Both the position numbers and the translations under genes were made by a program. Shown here piece after piece: positions 23,976 to 31,906 of a DNA stretch of 64,000 bases. The stretch lies in the NCBI RefSeq assembly GCF_017744045.1, contig NZ_JAGHRD010000011.1; one strand, given 5' to 3'. Each line of letters opens with the position of its first letter. The first letter of the stretch is position 1. The DNA is from Pelagimonas sp017744045 (GTDB lineage: Bacteria; Pseudomonadota; Alphaproteobacteria; Rhodobacterales; Rhodobacteraceae). The notes under the pieces are model-generated. The model saw only the letters and a program-made list of their open reading frames with translations. It ran no database searches and was not told the origin of the DNA.

Positions 23976-24205
23976 AGCCGCACAAGGCGCATTTTCCCGC
24001 TGCCTTTGGCCTCAATCTCACCTGAGCCAATTCGCCGCCTAATTGTGCTTTCAGAAACCTCCAAGCGTTGCGCGGCTTTGGGGATCGTTATCCATTCATT
24101 CTCAGGGGTTATCCTCGCTGCCTGCACTTCCTGACGTAGCGCTTTCACTTCTGCTACTAGCGCATCCAGGGCACCCGCATCTACTGCAATAAGTTGGTTT
24201 GCCAT
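23972..24205 (-). CDS. Excisionase-like helix-turn-helix protein
   Basis: A 77-residue protein. The C-terminal half is a winged MerR/excisionase-type HTH: EWITIPKAAQRLEVSESTIRRRIGSGEIEAKGSGKMRLVRL (read as two stretches), the layout of HTH_17/AlpA proteins. The N-terminal half is a short helix. The ATG at 24205 follows GAGGGAG; the frame extends 14 codons further. It overlaps the integrase 3' end by 4 bases on the opposite strand. Position and fold suggest a recombination directionality factor. Confidence 0.7.
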   Translation of the reverse strand: MANQLIAVDAGALDALVAEVKALRQEVQAARITPENEWITIPKAAQRLEVSESTIRRRIGSGEIEAKGSGKMRLVRL

Positions 24206-24237
24206 CTGTCTCCCTCTGAGATCAGGCTGCGAGCCTC

Positions 24238-24474
24238 TTATGACCAAACCGCGCGTAGGTTGTGGCGGGCTATTTTGGCTTTAAAAGTGTTGTAGCTGAC
24301 ATTCAGCAACTTGGCAGCTTGGCGTTGGTTGCCTTGTGTCTCTGTCATCGCCCAAGCGAGCGTCTTGCGCTCTGCATCGAGAATGATTTCTGTCAGGTTG
24401 CGTCCCTCGACAGTGATCGTGGCCGGGGTTGGCCGGGTGCTATCACAAGTTGTGGGATTGAATCCGCTCGTCAT
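24238..24474 (-). CDS. Small Fis-type helix-turn-helix protein
   Basis: A 78-residue protein with a C-terminal Fis/HTH_8 motif: LAWAMTETQGNQRQAAKLLNVSYNTFKAKIARHNLR, matching the 'gNrs.AA..LGis..TL..kl..' signature. The N-terminus is Thr-rich and unstructured. It lies downstream of the repressor and upstream of the excisionase-like gene on the same strand. A perfect 7-bp-arm inverted repeat begins 7 bases before its start codon, a likely self-regulating operator. Confidence 0.75.
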   Translation of the reverse strand: MTSGFNPTTCDSTRPTPATITVEGRNLTEIILDAERKTLAWAMTETQGNQRQAAKLLNVSYNTFKAKIARHNLRAVWS

Positions 24475-24480
24475 CGTACA

Positions 24481-24503
24481 ACCTCAAATTTTACACTTGA
24501 GGT
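24481..24503. promoter_or_regulatory. Inverted repeat upstream of Fis-type gene
   Basis: ACCTCAA (24481-24487), nine-base spacer, TTGAGGT (24497-24503). It would overlap the leader of the leftward Fis-type gene. Confidence 0.55.
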
Positions 24504-24518
24504 TGTGAATCAATTTCA

Positions 24519-24561
24519 TCCCTATTTCAACTAAAAAGTTCAAAAATATCCAAAATAGGGA
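24519..24561. promoter_or_regulatory. Second inverted repeat in the phage control region
   Basis: TCCCTATTT (24519-24527) and AAATAGGGA (24553-24561) form perfect 9-bp arms around an AT-rich 25-nt spacer. It lies between the end of the repressor gene and the Fis-type gene. It may be an operator pair or a weak terminator of the repressor transcript. Confidence 0.5.
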
Positions 24562-24600
24562 TTTTGAATTGATCAATTTGGGGTGATTTTGGGGCGTTGC

Positions 24601-25161
24601 TTAGCTCCTGTTGAGAAGTTTCCCAAGGATCGCGACCCCTTCTCCACGAATCGCATGTGATGGCTCGCCATCCTCTGCTACCCAGAACAAATAGGGTTCT
24701 GCTAGGTAGACAATTCGTCGTGTCTGGTCGTCGAACTCTGCTAGGTAAAGCGTGCCGGTTTCGATAGGCGCGTCGGGATCAACTAGGACGCTAGCCGCGA
24801 CATCGGCACCCATCCCGGCCCGGACATTTGAAAGGAAATACTCGACTGTTCCACCCTGCTTTGCGGCAGTGTATTCGTGTATTCCCTCGCTCAATCCTTT
24901 GATTTTGCTTCCATTTGATGTGGCCCATGTGCCCGGTTCGTCAGTTTCGCCTAGCAAATATTTCGGGTCCACATCCAACGCCCGAGCCACTTTGTTCAAG
25001 GTGCTTGGTCTGGGTGTGCGGTCGGGTGATTGCAGCAAGCTTGTTAGAGTGGACTTGCCCAGATCAGCGGCTTGGGCAAGGGCTGTCAAACTCAGACCAG
25101 CCCGCTCTGCTTGTTCATTTACGCGCTTTGATAGGGTGGAAATATTGACACTTCTTGTCAT
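24601..25161 (-). CDS. CI-like phage repressor, XRE family
   Basis: A 186-residue leftward regulator facing the rightward early operon. Residues about 9-70 form an XRE helix-turn-helix (LSKRVNEQAERAGLSLTALAQAADLGKSTLTSLLQSPDRTPRPSTLNKVARAL in two parts). The C-terminal part resembles a LexA/CI S24 fold in outline (SNVRAGMGADVAASVL... and HAIRGEGVAILGKLL). The GDSM catalytic Ser segment and the Lys are not visible, so RecA-stimulated self-cleavage is doubtful. The 131 bp to the next rightward gene should hold the operators and divergent promoters. Confidence 0.82.
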   Translation of the reverse strand: MTRSVNISTLSKRVNEQAERAGLSLTALAQAADLGKSTLTSLLQSPDRTPRPSTLNKVARALDVDPKYLLGETDEPGTWATSNGSKIKGLSEGIHEYTAAKQGGTVEYFLSNVRAGMGADVAASVLVDPDAPIETGTLYLAEFDDQTRRIVYLAEPYLFWVAEDGEPSHAIRGEGVAILGKLLNRS

Positions 25162-25292
25162 GTTCTGGCCCTTCTGGATTACCTTTTGACTATATTTACC
25201 ACTAATACGCCCAAAGTGGCAGAATTATAGCTAACGGCAACTCACCAAATAGGGGGATATGGGGATCGCAATCTTCTGAGAGGCGACCTCGA

Positions 25293-25607
25293 ATGCAACC
25301 TAAGGTAAAAGAGAAACCAATCCCCAGCCCGCTTACCCGCGTCATTGTTGGCGCTTTGCTGGTCAATGGTGAAATCGACACGGGCGAGTTGCTTGAACTG
25401 GCCGAACAAATGGGTGTTGCCGGATCCGCTTTGCCGCGCGCCATGTGCGATCTGATCTCGGCAAGGCAGGCGCGTGCCCTTCCTGGTCGCAAGGGAACCG
25501 GAAAGCTGATTGCCGGAACGGCGTTGGCACTCATTCCCCGCGCTTTTCGGATTTCGGCCATCACTGCTTATCATGCGGCCCGTTTGCAGGTGGTGTGCCA
25601 TGCGTGA
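25293..25607 (+). CDS. Hypothetical early phage protein
   Basis: A 104-residue basic protein, no family recognised. It contains LTRVIVGALLVNGEIDTGELLELAEQMGV, which could be a winged-helix start, and a Lys/Arg-rich middle (SARQARALPGRKGTGKLIAG). It is the first rightward gene after the repressor, where Cro-like or early regulators usually lie. Its end overlaps the next gene by 8 bases, so it opens the early operon. Confidence 0.65.
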   Translation: MQPKVKEKPIPSPLTRVIVGALLVNGEIDTGELLELAEQMGVAGSALPRAMCDLISARQARALPGRKGTGKLIAGTALALIPRAFRISAITAYHAARLQVVCHA

Positions 25608-25842
25608 TCCCGATCTGCTCACCTTCCTCACAGCCGTTCAGCGCCACAATGAGACGGGCGCAATGTTAAGGGATGCCTCCGGTTTGAGCTGGAGCCAGCT
25701 TGCCCAAATGACGTGGCAAGCACAGCGAGAGGAGTTGATTGAAACCACGGGTCGCGTGCAACCATCCTTGGTCCTCACACGGCTTGGTCACACGCGATTG
25801 GGCGCGCTGCCACTTTCTGAAATTGAGGAGGTGGCGAGCTAA
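25600..25842 (+). CDS. Hypothetical early phage protein, winged-helix-like
   Basis: An 80-residue protein: LLTFLTAVQRHNETGAMLRDASGLSWSQLAQMTWQAQREELIETTGRVQPSLVLTRLGHTRLG. The 'leave..L...s...v..T..G' pattern looks like a winged-helix DNA-binding fold with a C-terminal TRLGHTRLG wing. The ATG at 25600 inside the previous gene's end is chosen; upstream frame is an overlap artefact. Function unknown. Confidence 0.6.
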   Translation: MRDPDLLTFLTAVQRHNETGAMLRDASGLSWSQLAQMTWQAQREELIETTGRVQPSLVLTRLGHTRLGALPLSEIEEVAS

Positions 25843-26099
25843 TGGCTATTTCTGATGATCGCCGCGCCATGGACCTGGATCTAGGTAACAGCCCTTGGCA
25901 GATGCTGCCTGAAATGGTTGCGGATTATCGGGCTGAGCGGGCCGGTATTGAGGCCGGTCTATTGGTCCTGGAGGCCTTTCACCACGTCAGTGCTGCGCAA
26001 TTGGTCAAACTGGGGTTTCGGCAGGCGGGGCATATGCGCCTCGGCGCTGCTGTTGCAGTGGCAAAGCTGCGCGCGGATATCGTGGGGGCGATGCGATGA
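25842..26099 (+). CDS. Hypothetical early phage protein
   Basis: An 85-residue, mostly helical protein with no recognised family. It starts inside TAATG of the preceding gene and ends in ATGA of the next, so it belongs to a tightly coupled early operon. It contains FHHVSAAQLVKLGFRQAGHMRLGAAVAVAKLRADI. Confidence 0.6.
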   Translation: MAISDDRRAMDLDLGNSPWQMLPEMVADYRAERAGIEAGLLVLEAFHHVSAAQLVKLGFRQAGHMRLGAAVAVAKLRADIVGAMR

Positions 26100-27001
26100 A
26101 AGTCATCCCTCTGGAATATCTCACGGTTTACATTTGGCATGTTGCTCAAGGTAGAACCCTCGCTCAAGTCGCAAACCTTGCAGGTATCGGGCACCGTTCC
26201 ACTATCTTGCGGCGCATCCGATCAGTAGAGGAGGCGCGCGATCACCCTGAGTGGTCCGACCTCCTGGATGATCTGGAGCGTTTTCGAAATTCGCCTGACT
26301 GCAATGTCTCCCCTGATGCGCCGGTTGATCGTGATCAGATCCTGCGCGCGCTTGGAATTACCGCGTCAGAAATAAGCGCGGATATTGGCGGGTTGGTCAA
26401 CATTTTACGGCAGAGCCGCGCGACGGTTATCGTCGGGGCTGGATTGCCATCCGCCGGGGTGCTGATTGAGGGCGAGGTCATCAAGACATTCAAACGGTCG
26501 CTTCTCCAAGCGGGCATTTGTTTTGGTTGGTTCTCACCCGATCAGTCCAGCGCTGGAAAGCTGCGCAAGTTCAAGGTTGCCAAAACGGTGATGGATGCGG
26601 TGGGGTTTGAAACCACTGCGCAAACCCGAGAAAAAACAGCCAAGGTGTCGGCACCACGTTCTGCAACAACTGGCCGCGCCCTTTCCATGTCAGAAATGGC
26701 CATCAATAGGTTGGTTCTGAGGCGCGACCACCCGAGCCAATTGTCAGATAAGCATTTGCAATGGGCGCGCGATGTTCAAACCGCCATGCTTGTCGGTGGC
26801 ACGGCAGTTGAGGGTATTCGAAAGGTTCTGGGGGACAGGTCCTATGAGATCCTGGAGCGTCACTGTCTCGGGATTGAGGGCTTTGAGCGAATTGAGGAGG
26901 AAATGGGCCTCACTCAGCGCTCGGCTAAGGTTGTCCTCCTGTTGTTGTTGGAGACGCTTGCGCATTGCGGGATCTTTGACCGAATGGCGGTCATCAAATG
27001 A
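26096..27001 (+). CDS. DUF6456-like early regulator / replication protein
   Basis: A 301-residue protein. The N-terminal 60 residues contain a helix-turn-helix (TLAQVANLAGIGHRSTILRRIRSVEEARDHPEW). The C-terminal 90 residues (LSDKHLQWARDVQTAML...YEILERHCLGIEGFERIEEEMGLTQRSAKVVLLLLLETLAHCG, in part) match the DUF6456 layout of alphaproteobacterial HTH proteins. The RSAKVVL segment is the most conserved. Probably binds DNA; whether it is a replication initiator or a regulator cannot be told. Overlaps both neighbours by 4 bases. Confidence 0.65.
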   Translation: MKVIPLEYLTVYIWHVAQGRTLAQVANLAGIGHRSTILRRIRSVEEARDHPEWSDLLDDLERFRNSPDCNVSPDAPVDRDQILRALGITASEISADIGGLVNILRQSRATVIVGAGLPSAGVLIEGEVIKTFKRSLLQAGICFGWFSPDQSSAGKLRKFKVAKTVMDAVGFETTAQTREKTAKVSAPRSATTGRALSMSEMAINRLVLRRDHPSQLSDKHLQWARDVQTAMLVGGTAVEGIRKVLGDRSYEILERHCLGIEGFERIEEEMGLTQRSAKVVLLLLLETLAHCGIFDRMAVIK

Positions 27002-27264
27002 CGCGGCCCATGTCCAGATATTGCGAAATCTGTGAGCTGGTCCCGCCGGTATTTGGGATTGGTTTTCCCTTGCGCCCTGGTGCCCTGCCTGGATTGCCGG
27101 ATTATTTGCGGGGGAGTTGCATTTGGGTTTGCGACTCTCAGAGCTGCGAGCGGGCGGCCAAAGCCCGTGCGCAGAAGGCGGCAGCGCGCTATGGAATCGA
27201 GCTAGAACAGGTTTTTCGCTTTTTCAGCCTCACTGCCGAACCTCGCCCCCAAGGGGGTCACTGA
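26998..27264 (+). CDS. Small Cys-rich phage protein
   Basis: An 88-residue protein with a CEIC pair near the N-terminus and CIWVCDSQSC later, a plausible four-cysteine metal site, followed by a basic helix (RAAKARAQKAAARYG). No family recognised. It ends 2 bases before the primase gene, so a role in replication is possible by position. Confidence 0.6.
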   Translation: MTRPMSRYCEICELVPPVFGIGFPLRPGALPGLPDYLRGSCIWVCDSQSCERAAKARAQKAAARYGIELEQVFRFFSLTAEPRPQGGH

Positions 27265-27265
27265 C

Positions 27266-28459
27266 ATGGCGTTATCGGATGAGGTAAAGGCAAAGGTCTC
27301 GCTGCGATCTGTAGCTGAGCGCTATGTCACTTGGGATCAGCACAAGTCCACGGAAGCGCGGGGGGACTGGTGGGCACCGTGCCCCTTTCACGGCGAAAAA
27401 ACATCAAGCTTTCACGTCACTGAAAAGGGTGGCGCGGGCGGCTCATTCTATTGTTTTGGCTGCCAAGAGCGCGGCTCTGTCATTGATTTCATGATGGCGA
27501 TTGAGGGTATCGGTTTTGCGGATGCGGTAAAGCGTTTGGCAGATAGCGAGGGCGTATCACGCGATGCGGATCCAGCCCGCCTTTTGGAAATCAAAGAGGA
27601 ATCCGCCCGTAAACAGCAAGAGGCTGCGCGGGCAGATGCAGCCAAGGCGGATCGCAACCATGAACGCGCCCGCGAGATATGGCGCGCAAGCATCGTCAAT
27701 CACCGCAACCTCATCCGCTACCTTGAGGGACGCGGCATTCGCTTGGACGCCATAGGCGGCGTGCCTCCAACCCTGCGATACCACCCGAACCTGCCTTGCT
27801 ATGAGGGGCAGGATGAGGCTGGCCGCGCCAAGCTGATCCATTCCGGCCCGGCCATGGTGGCCTTTATTGGACGCAACAAGCTGATTGGCGTGCATCGCAC
27901 CTGGATTGATCCAGAGGTGCCGAGCCGTGGGCGCGCGCGCCTTGAATGTGGTCGCAAGGTTCCAAAGCAAATGCTGGGGCTGACTGGGCAGATTGTTGGA
28001 AACCCTGTTTTGCTGTCACGGCGAACAACCGGAACGCTCCTGGTGGGCGAGGGGATTGAGACAGTGCTTGCGGCTTTGGCGGCGGCATTGCTGCGCAATC
28101 CCAACTCGCGCCCCTTTGCTGAGGCGGCTTTGACATTGGATGCAATGGCCGGTCCTGAGGATCGCCGTCATCGCCCATTGGGTAAGGGGCGCATGGGAAA
28201 ACCGCTGCCGAGCGCTTGGCCCAAGATAGACACCAGCCGCCCCGGATACCTGCCGCCAGATGATACGGATCGCGCCGTGGTTCTGGCGGATCCCAGCACA
28301 AAATGCCCGGAAACAGCGCGCCTGAATGCAGAGCGTGCAGCCAAGAAAATTGGCCTGTGCTGCAAGCATGGTGCGCGTTTGGCGGTGCCAAACGATGCTT
28401 GGGATCATGATGAGGATTTTGCGGATTTAGCAATGAAAGGAACGCTTTATGACGCCTGA
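27266..28459 (+). CDS. Phage DNA primase with CHC2 zinc finger and Toprim domain
   Basis: A 397-residue primase. A CHC2 zinc finger is formed by Cys39, His42, Cys63 and Cys66 (APCPFHGEKTSSF...FYCFGCQERG). A helical linker runs to about residue 150. A Toprim domain follows, with the Glu motif in LLVGEGIETVLAALAA and DTDRAVVLADPS as the DxD-like strand. It makes RNA primers for phage replication and pairs with the SF3 helicase 1.8 kb downstream. It starts right after the Cys-rich gene. The second Toprim acidic motif is less typical than in DnaG. Confidence 0.88.
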   Translation: MALSDEVKAKVSLRSVAERYVTWDQHKSTEARGDWWAPCPFHGEKTSSFHVTEKGGAGGSFYCFGCQERGSVIDFMMAIEGIGFADAVKRLADSEGVSRDADPARLLEIKEESARKQQEAARADAAKADRNHERAREIWRASIVNHRNLIRYLEGRGIRLDAIGGVPPTLRYHPNLPCYEGQDEAGRAKLIHSGPAMVAFIGRNKLIGVHRTWIDPEVPSRGRARLECGRKVPKQMLGLTGQIVGNPVLLSRRTTGTLLVGEGIETVLAALAAALLRNPNSRPFAEAALTLDAMAGPEDRRHRPLGKGRMGKPLPSAWPKIDTSRPGYLPPDDTDRAVVLADPSTKCPETARLNAERAAKKIGLCCKHGARLAVPNDAWDHDEDFADLAMKGTLYDA

Positions 28460-28664
28460 GAGCTTTGAGAGAGCGCAGCATATCACACTGATACGCGACC
28501 GTCGCCGGACAGAAAGGGCGGGCTGGCTGGATGGTCCCACATTGAGCCTTTTCGATTTTACGCATTCAACACCTGACGATGATTGGCGCGCGTTTTGCGC
28601 CAAACAGGTTGACCGAATTGATGCCGAACTAGCCGCCTTGGAGCGCGAATTCGAGGCCCTTTAA
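28449..28664 (+). CDS. Tandem small phage protein, copy 1
   Basis: A 71-residue protein, unknown function. It shares with the next gene the pattern ESFERAQ...RR..RAGWLD.P...LFDFTHS.P..DWRAFC..QVDRIDAEL..L.REF. Predicted as a helix, a turn with FDFTH, and a second helix. It overlaps the primase end by 11 bases. Probably arose by tandem duplication with copy 2. Confidence 0.65.
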   Translation: MTPESFERAQHITLIRDRRRTERAGWLDGPTLSLFDFTHSTPDDDWRAFCAKQVDRIDAELAALEREFEAL

Positions 28665-28682
28665 CGTCGAAAGGAACGTTGT

Positions 28683-28898
28683 ATGAAGATTGAGGATTTT
28701 GAACGGGCCAAGCAACTTGAGCAACGTTTCAATGCACTTAGGGCTGAGCGCGACGCTTGGCTCGATGATCCAAGCCCCCCGATGTTCGATTTCACTCATA
28801 CCCTTCCGGAAAAGGATTGGGAGGACTTCTGCTTTGCGCAGATTGACCGGATTGAGCGCGCTCTGAGTGACCTAACCCGAGAATTTAAGTCCCTTTAA
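28683..28898 (+). CDS. Tandem small phage protein, copy 2
   Basis: A 71-residue paralogue of the preceding gene, same length: DFERAKQLEQ, RDAWLDDPSPPMFDFTHTLP, DWEDFCFAQIDRIERAL, LTREFKSL. About half of residues are identical, with no gap, and both have the FDFTH core. It has its own ribosome site (AAAGGAACG). Unknown role. Confidence 0.65.
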   Translation: MKIEDFERAKQLEQRFNALRAERDAWLDDPSPPMFDFTHTLPEKDWEDFCFAQIDRIERALSDLTREFKSL

Positions 28899-28914
28899 CA
28901 CAGAGGAAAATGAC

Positions 28915-29148
28915 ATGTTTTCTTTTTTGACCGCCGCCAGATTCTGGCGGGCGCTGGCAACAGGCTTGCTTTCGTTCATGGCTGTTATGGTTGCTGGGGG
29001 CCTCCTGGTCTCCTTCACGCTCTTTGATTTCTCATGGCTGAATAACCCCAATGACGCGTTTGTGCGGGTGCGCGCTTTCCTGTCTATTACCGCATCCTTT
29101 GCGGGCGCAATCATTGGAATTGCGCAGGTGAGGTCAGCGGATGAGTAG
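28915..29148 (+). CDS. Small two-helix membrane protein (phage)
   Basis: A 77-residue protein with two hydrophobic helices (LLSFMAVMVAGGLLVSFTLF and LSITASFAGAIIGIAQV). It follows AGAGGAAAATGAC and overlaps the next gene by 8 bases. It lies in the early region, too early for a usual holin; superinfection exclusion is one possibility, but nothing in the sequence decides this. Confidence 0.65.
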   Translation: MFSFLTAARFWRALATGLLSFMAVMVAGGLLVSFTLFDFSWLNNPNDAFVRVRAFLSITASFAGAIIGIAQVRSADE

Positions 29149-29899
29149 GTCACGGATCCTGGCCGATAGTGAGCGGGCCTTGCGCGTTCTTATCGCGTGC
29201 GAAACCTCGGGTAAGGTGCGCGAGGCATTTCGCAGGCGCGGCCATGACGCTACCTCTTGTGACCTACTGCCATCTGATGATGGCAGTAATCACCATATCA
29301 TCTGCGATGTGCGCGAGCTATTGCAGCCGGGCCGTTGGGATTTGATGGTGGTGGCACATCCACCTTGCACCCGCCTGTGCAATTCCGGTGTGCGCTGGCT
29401 GTCTGAGCCACCTGGCAAGCTGAATGAAACTTACACTAAAGCTGTGCGGGACCGATATGCGGCTATGTCGCGCGAGGAACGTTTGGCTTTCATGTGGGCT
29501 GAGCTGGATGCGGGCGCAGAGCTGTTTTCAGATTGTTGGAATGCACCGGTGCCGCGTATCGCTGTTGAAAACCCGGTGATGCATAAACATGCGAAACAGC
29601 GGATCCGCAATTTTGAACCGGCGGCGCAAACGGTGCAGCCATGGTGGTTTGGTGAGCCGTTTTTCAAAGCCACGGGCCTTTATCTGCGCGGCGTGCCGCC
29701 TTTAATCCCAACCAACAAACTCATTCCGCCAAAGCGGGGGAGTGAGGAACATAAAGAGTGGTCAAAGATCCATCGCGCCAGTTCCAGCGGCGCAAACGGT
29801 GTGCCCCGCTGGAAAATCCGAAGTGAGACCTTTCAGGGGGTGGCCGATGCAATGGCCATGCAATGGGGTGATTTCGCAATGCAGGAGTTGGCGGCATGA
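29141..29899 (+). CDS. Phage DNA-methyltransferase-fold protein
   Basis: A 252-residue protein. LRVLIACETSGKVREAFRRRGHDATSCDLLPSD is a SAM-binding-like first strand and loop, as in C5-cytosine methyltransferases (ACE.SG.v). HPPCTRLCNSGVRWL holds a PPC element like the motif IV nucleophile region, and AVENPVMHK resembles the ENV motif VI. The C-terminal part (QPWWFGEPFFKATGLYLRGVPPLIPTN) is typical of this widespread phage family. The target-recognition part of a full cytosine methyltransferase is missing, so activity is unproven. It may modify phage DNA against host restriction. Confidence 0.7.
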   Translation: MSRSRILADSERALRVLIACETSGKVREAFRRRGHDATSCDLLPSDDGSNHHIICDVRELLQPGRWDLMVVAHPPCTRLCNSGVRWLSEPPGKLNETYTKAVRDRYAAMSREERLAFMWAELDAGAELFSDCWNAPVPRIAVENPVMHKHAKQRIRNFEPAAQTVQPWWFGEPFFKATGLYLRGVPPLIPTNKLIPPKRGSEEHKEWSKIHRASSSGANGVPRWKIRSETFQGVADAMAMQWGDFAMQELAA

Positions 29900-30156
29900 T
29901 GCGCAAAAAAAAACAGGCAGAGAGTCCGCTCATGTTTGATCTAATCGGAACCCCAACCGAACGCGCTGCGCGGGCCATTTGTAAGGCGGCCAATGGTTAT
30001 CAAGCCTGCAAATGCACCGAAAAGGGCGGTGCTTGTGAAACCATGATTTCACAGGTCAAACAAATCGCAAATCATTTGGGCCTATCGACTGAAAAGCTAA
30101 GCAAGGTTGATCAGGGTGGAACGGTCTATGTCCGCGCGCCCAAATCCAGACCTTAG
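29896..30156 (+). CDS. Hypothetical phage protein
   Basis: An 86-residue basic protein overlapping the methyltransferase-like gene by 4 bases. It contains CKAANGYQACKCTEKGGACETM, a five-Cys cluster possibly binding a metal, then a helical tail. No family recognised. Confidence 0.6.
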   Translation: MMRKKKQAESPLMFDLIGTPTERAARAICKAANGYQACKCTEKGGACETMISQVKQIANHLGLSTEKLSKVDQGGTVYVRAPKSRP

Positions 30157-30244
30157 CCGCAACCCCCGCGCCCCAAGATCTGGCGAGGCGGCTCACCCTG
30201 CCTCGCCCCTCATTGCCGAAATTCCCTAAATTGGAGCGTGTCGC

Positions 30245-31906
30245 ATGAGTACACCTCTCACCCCCCATATGAAGGCTACCACCCTAACCATGCAGGAGCG
30301 CGTCAAACTGGATCAGAATGATGAGGATAACGCCGCGCGGATCCTGGCTGTTTATGGCGAGGATCTGGTTTTCGTCTCAGGCAAGGGCTGGGCTGTTTGG
30401 GATGGTCAGCGCTTTTCTTTTCGCTCTGGCAATCTGGCTGCGCGCCGAAAGGCCCATAAATTGCGGCAATTGGTGTTGGAGGAGGCGGATTGGCTGGAGG
30501 CGAATTATTGGGCACCGGAGCCGCGTGTTGAGGAGTTCATTGATGAGCAAGAGCGCAAGCGCCCGCCGGTAATTTTCAGGTCATCAGAGGAGGCCCTGAG
30601 AGAGATGGGGACGCAGGCAGCGGCCCATCTGCGCAAGCACGCCAGCAAATGCGGCAATGCAGCCAAGGTGAAATCCGCCCTGGAGGTCTGCGAACATCAG
30701 CGCTGTGCTGAGGTTGAGGATATGGACAATTGCGCCTGGTCCCTCACCCTGCCGAATGGTGAGCTGGATCTGCGCGCCGTGGCCAATTGGGAACCGCCCT
30801 ATGAGGGCACGGCGGTTGAAATCATGAATTCCAAAGAGGCTTGGCTGTCGGAAACTGACCGATCGCACCTACCAACAAAATGCGCCGGGGTTGAATTCAA
30901 CCCAGCCAAACCTTGCCCGAAATGGCTTGAATTCATGGAATTGATTATCCCGGATCCAGAGGTGCGCGCCTGCGTCCAGCGGGTCTTTGGGGCGCTTTTG
31001 GTCGGGGAAAATATTGAGCAAATCTGTGTGTTTCTGCGCGGTCCCGGTGGCAATGGTAAATCAACGCTATTGAACACGCTGGCCCATGTGTTGGGGAGGC
31101 GCGATGGCTACGCTGCCACCTGTAAGGTGGATATGTTCCTTGAAACCGGCCATCAAAGCCCGTCTGGCGCAAACCCTGAGGAGGTCGATTTGCCCGGTGC
31201 GCGGGCCTATATCGCGACGGAACCGGGGTCACGTGATGTGCTGAGCGCCAAGAAAATCAAGGGTCTGACCGGGGGTGATCGCCGCATGTCGCGCGGCAAC
31301 TATCAGGATCCGTTCTTTTGGACACCTACGGGCATTCCGATCATCTCTTGCAACAGAACGCCCAAAATCAAGGATGAGGATGAGGGTACGCGCCGCCGCC
31401 TGGTCTTTATCCCCTTTGACGTGAACCTGAGGGCTTTACCGCCAGAAAAACAGCGCTCACAAGGCGAGGTTGAGGCCGAATTACGGGCTGAGGGTTCAGG
31501 TATCCTCAATTGGATGATTGAGGGGTTTCAGGACTTTATGCACCGGGGTGGCAAGATCGAAATGCCCGAACCCATGACACGGCTCAAGGATCAACTGCTA
31601 GAGGCAGCTGATCCGGTGGGGGTGTTCCTGCAAGAGATGACCGTCAAGGAAGTCAAGGGCCGTGTCTCTGTCTCGGACTTCTACAAGGTGCATGAAAAGT
31701 GGTGTGAGCAAGAGGGCCGCCAGATCTATCAGATGAAAACAGTGGGCGATATCATGGTTGAAAAGGGATTTGAGCGCGGCCCTGTGCGTGGGCGGTCCCA
31801 TTGGAAAGGGTTGCGCTGGAATGACAATGCAGCCGACCTGATTCAGGACGCCACAGGTGAGCGCCCGGCCAATGCGCCACCCCGTGAAAAGGGGCCGGAT
31901 TTCTGA
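30245..31906 (+). CDS. P4/D5-type primase-helicase (SF3 helicase)
   Basis: A 553-residue replication protein. The N-terminal D5-N/primase-helper region is about 1-230. The SF3 ATPase has Walker A FLRGPGGNGKSTLLNTL near residue 266, a Walker B-like DLPGARAYIATEP, and motif C GIPIISCNRTPKI, then the arginine-finger segment TRRRLVFIPF. C-terminal winged helix (VSVSDFYKVHEKWCEQEG). It unwinds the phage origin. The upstream gap has GGAG before the ATG. It is the last early gene; the TCACCC-rich putative origin follows directly. Confidence 0.92.
   Translation: MSTPLTPHMKATTLTMQERVKLDQNDEDNAARILAVYGEDLVFVSGKGWAVWDGQRFSFRSGNLAARRKAHKLRQLVLEEADWLEANYWAPEPRVEEFIDEQERKRPPVIFRSSEEALREMGTQAAAHLRKHASKCGNAAKVKSALEVCEHQRCAEVEDMDNCAWSLTLPNGELDLRAVANWEPPYEGTAVEIMNSKEAWLSETDRSHLPTKCAGVEFNPAKPCPKWLEFMELIIPDPEVRACVQRVFGALLVGENIEQICVFLRGPGGNGKSTLLNTLAHVLGRRDGYAATCKVDMFLETGHQSPSGANPEEVDLPGARAYIATEPGSRDVLSAKKIKGLTGGDRRMSRGNYQDPFFWTPTGIPIISCNRTPKIKDEDEGTRRRLVFIPFDVNLRALPPEKQRSQGEVEAELRAEGSGILNWMIEGFQDFMHRGGKIEMPEPMTRLKDQLLEAADPVGVFLQEMTVKEVKGRVSVSDFYKVHEKWCEQEGRQIYQMKTVGDIMVEKGFERGPVRGRSHWKGLRWNDNAADLIQDATGERPANAPPREKGPDF

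Noticed and set aside
28449..28898. Tandem 71-residue genes as a toxin-antitoxin pair
   Set aside because: The two are paralogues of equal length with no nuclease, kinase or DNA-binding motif.
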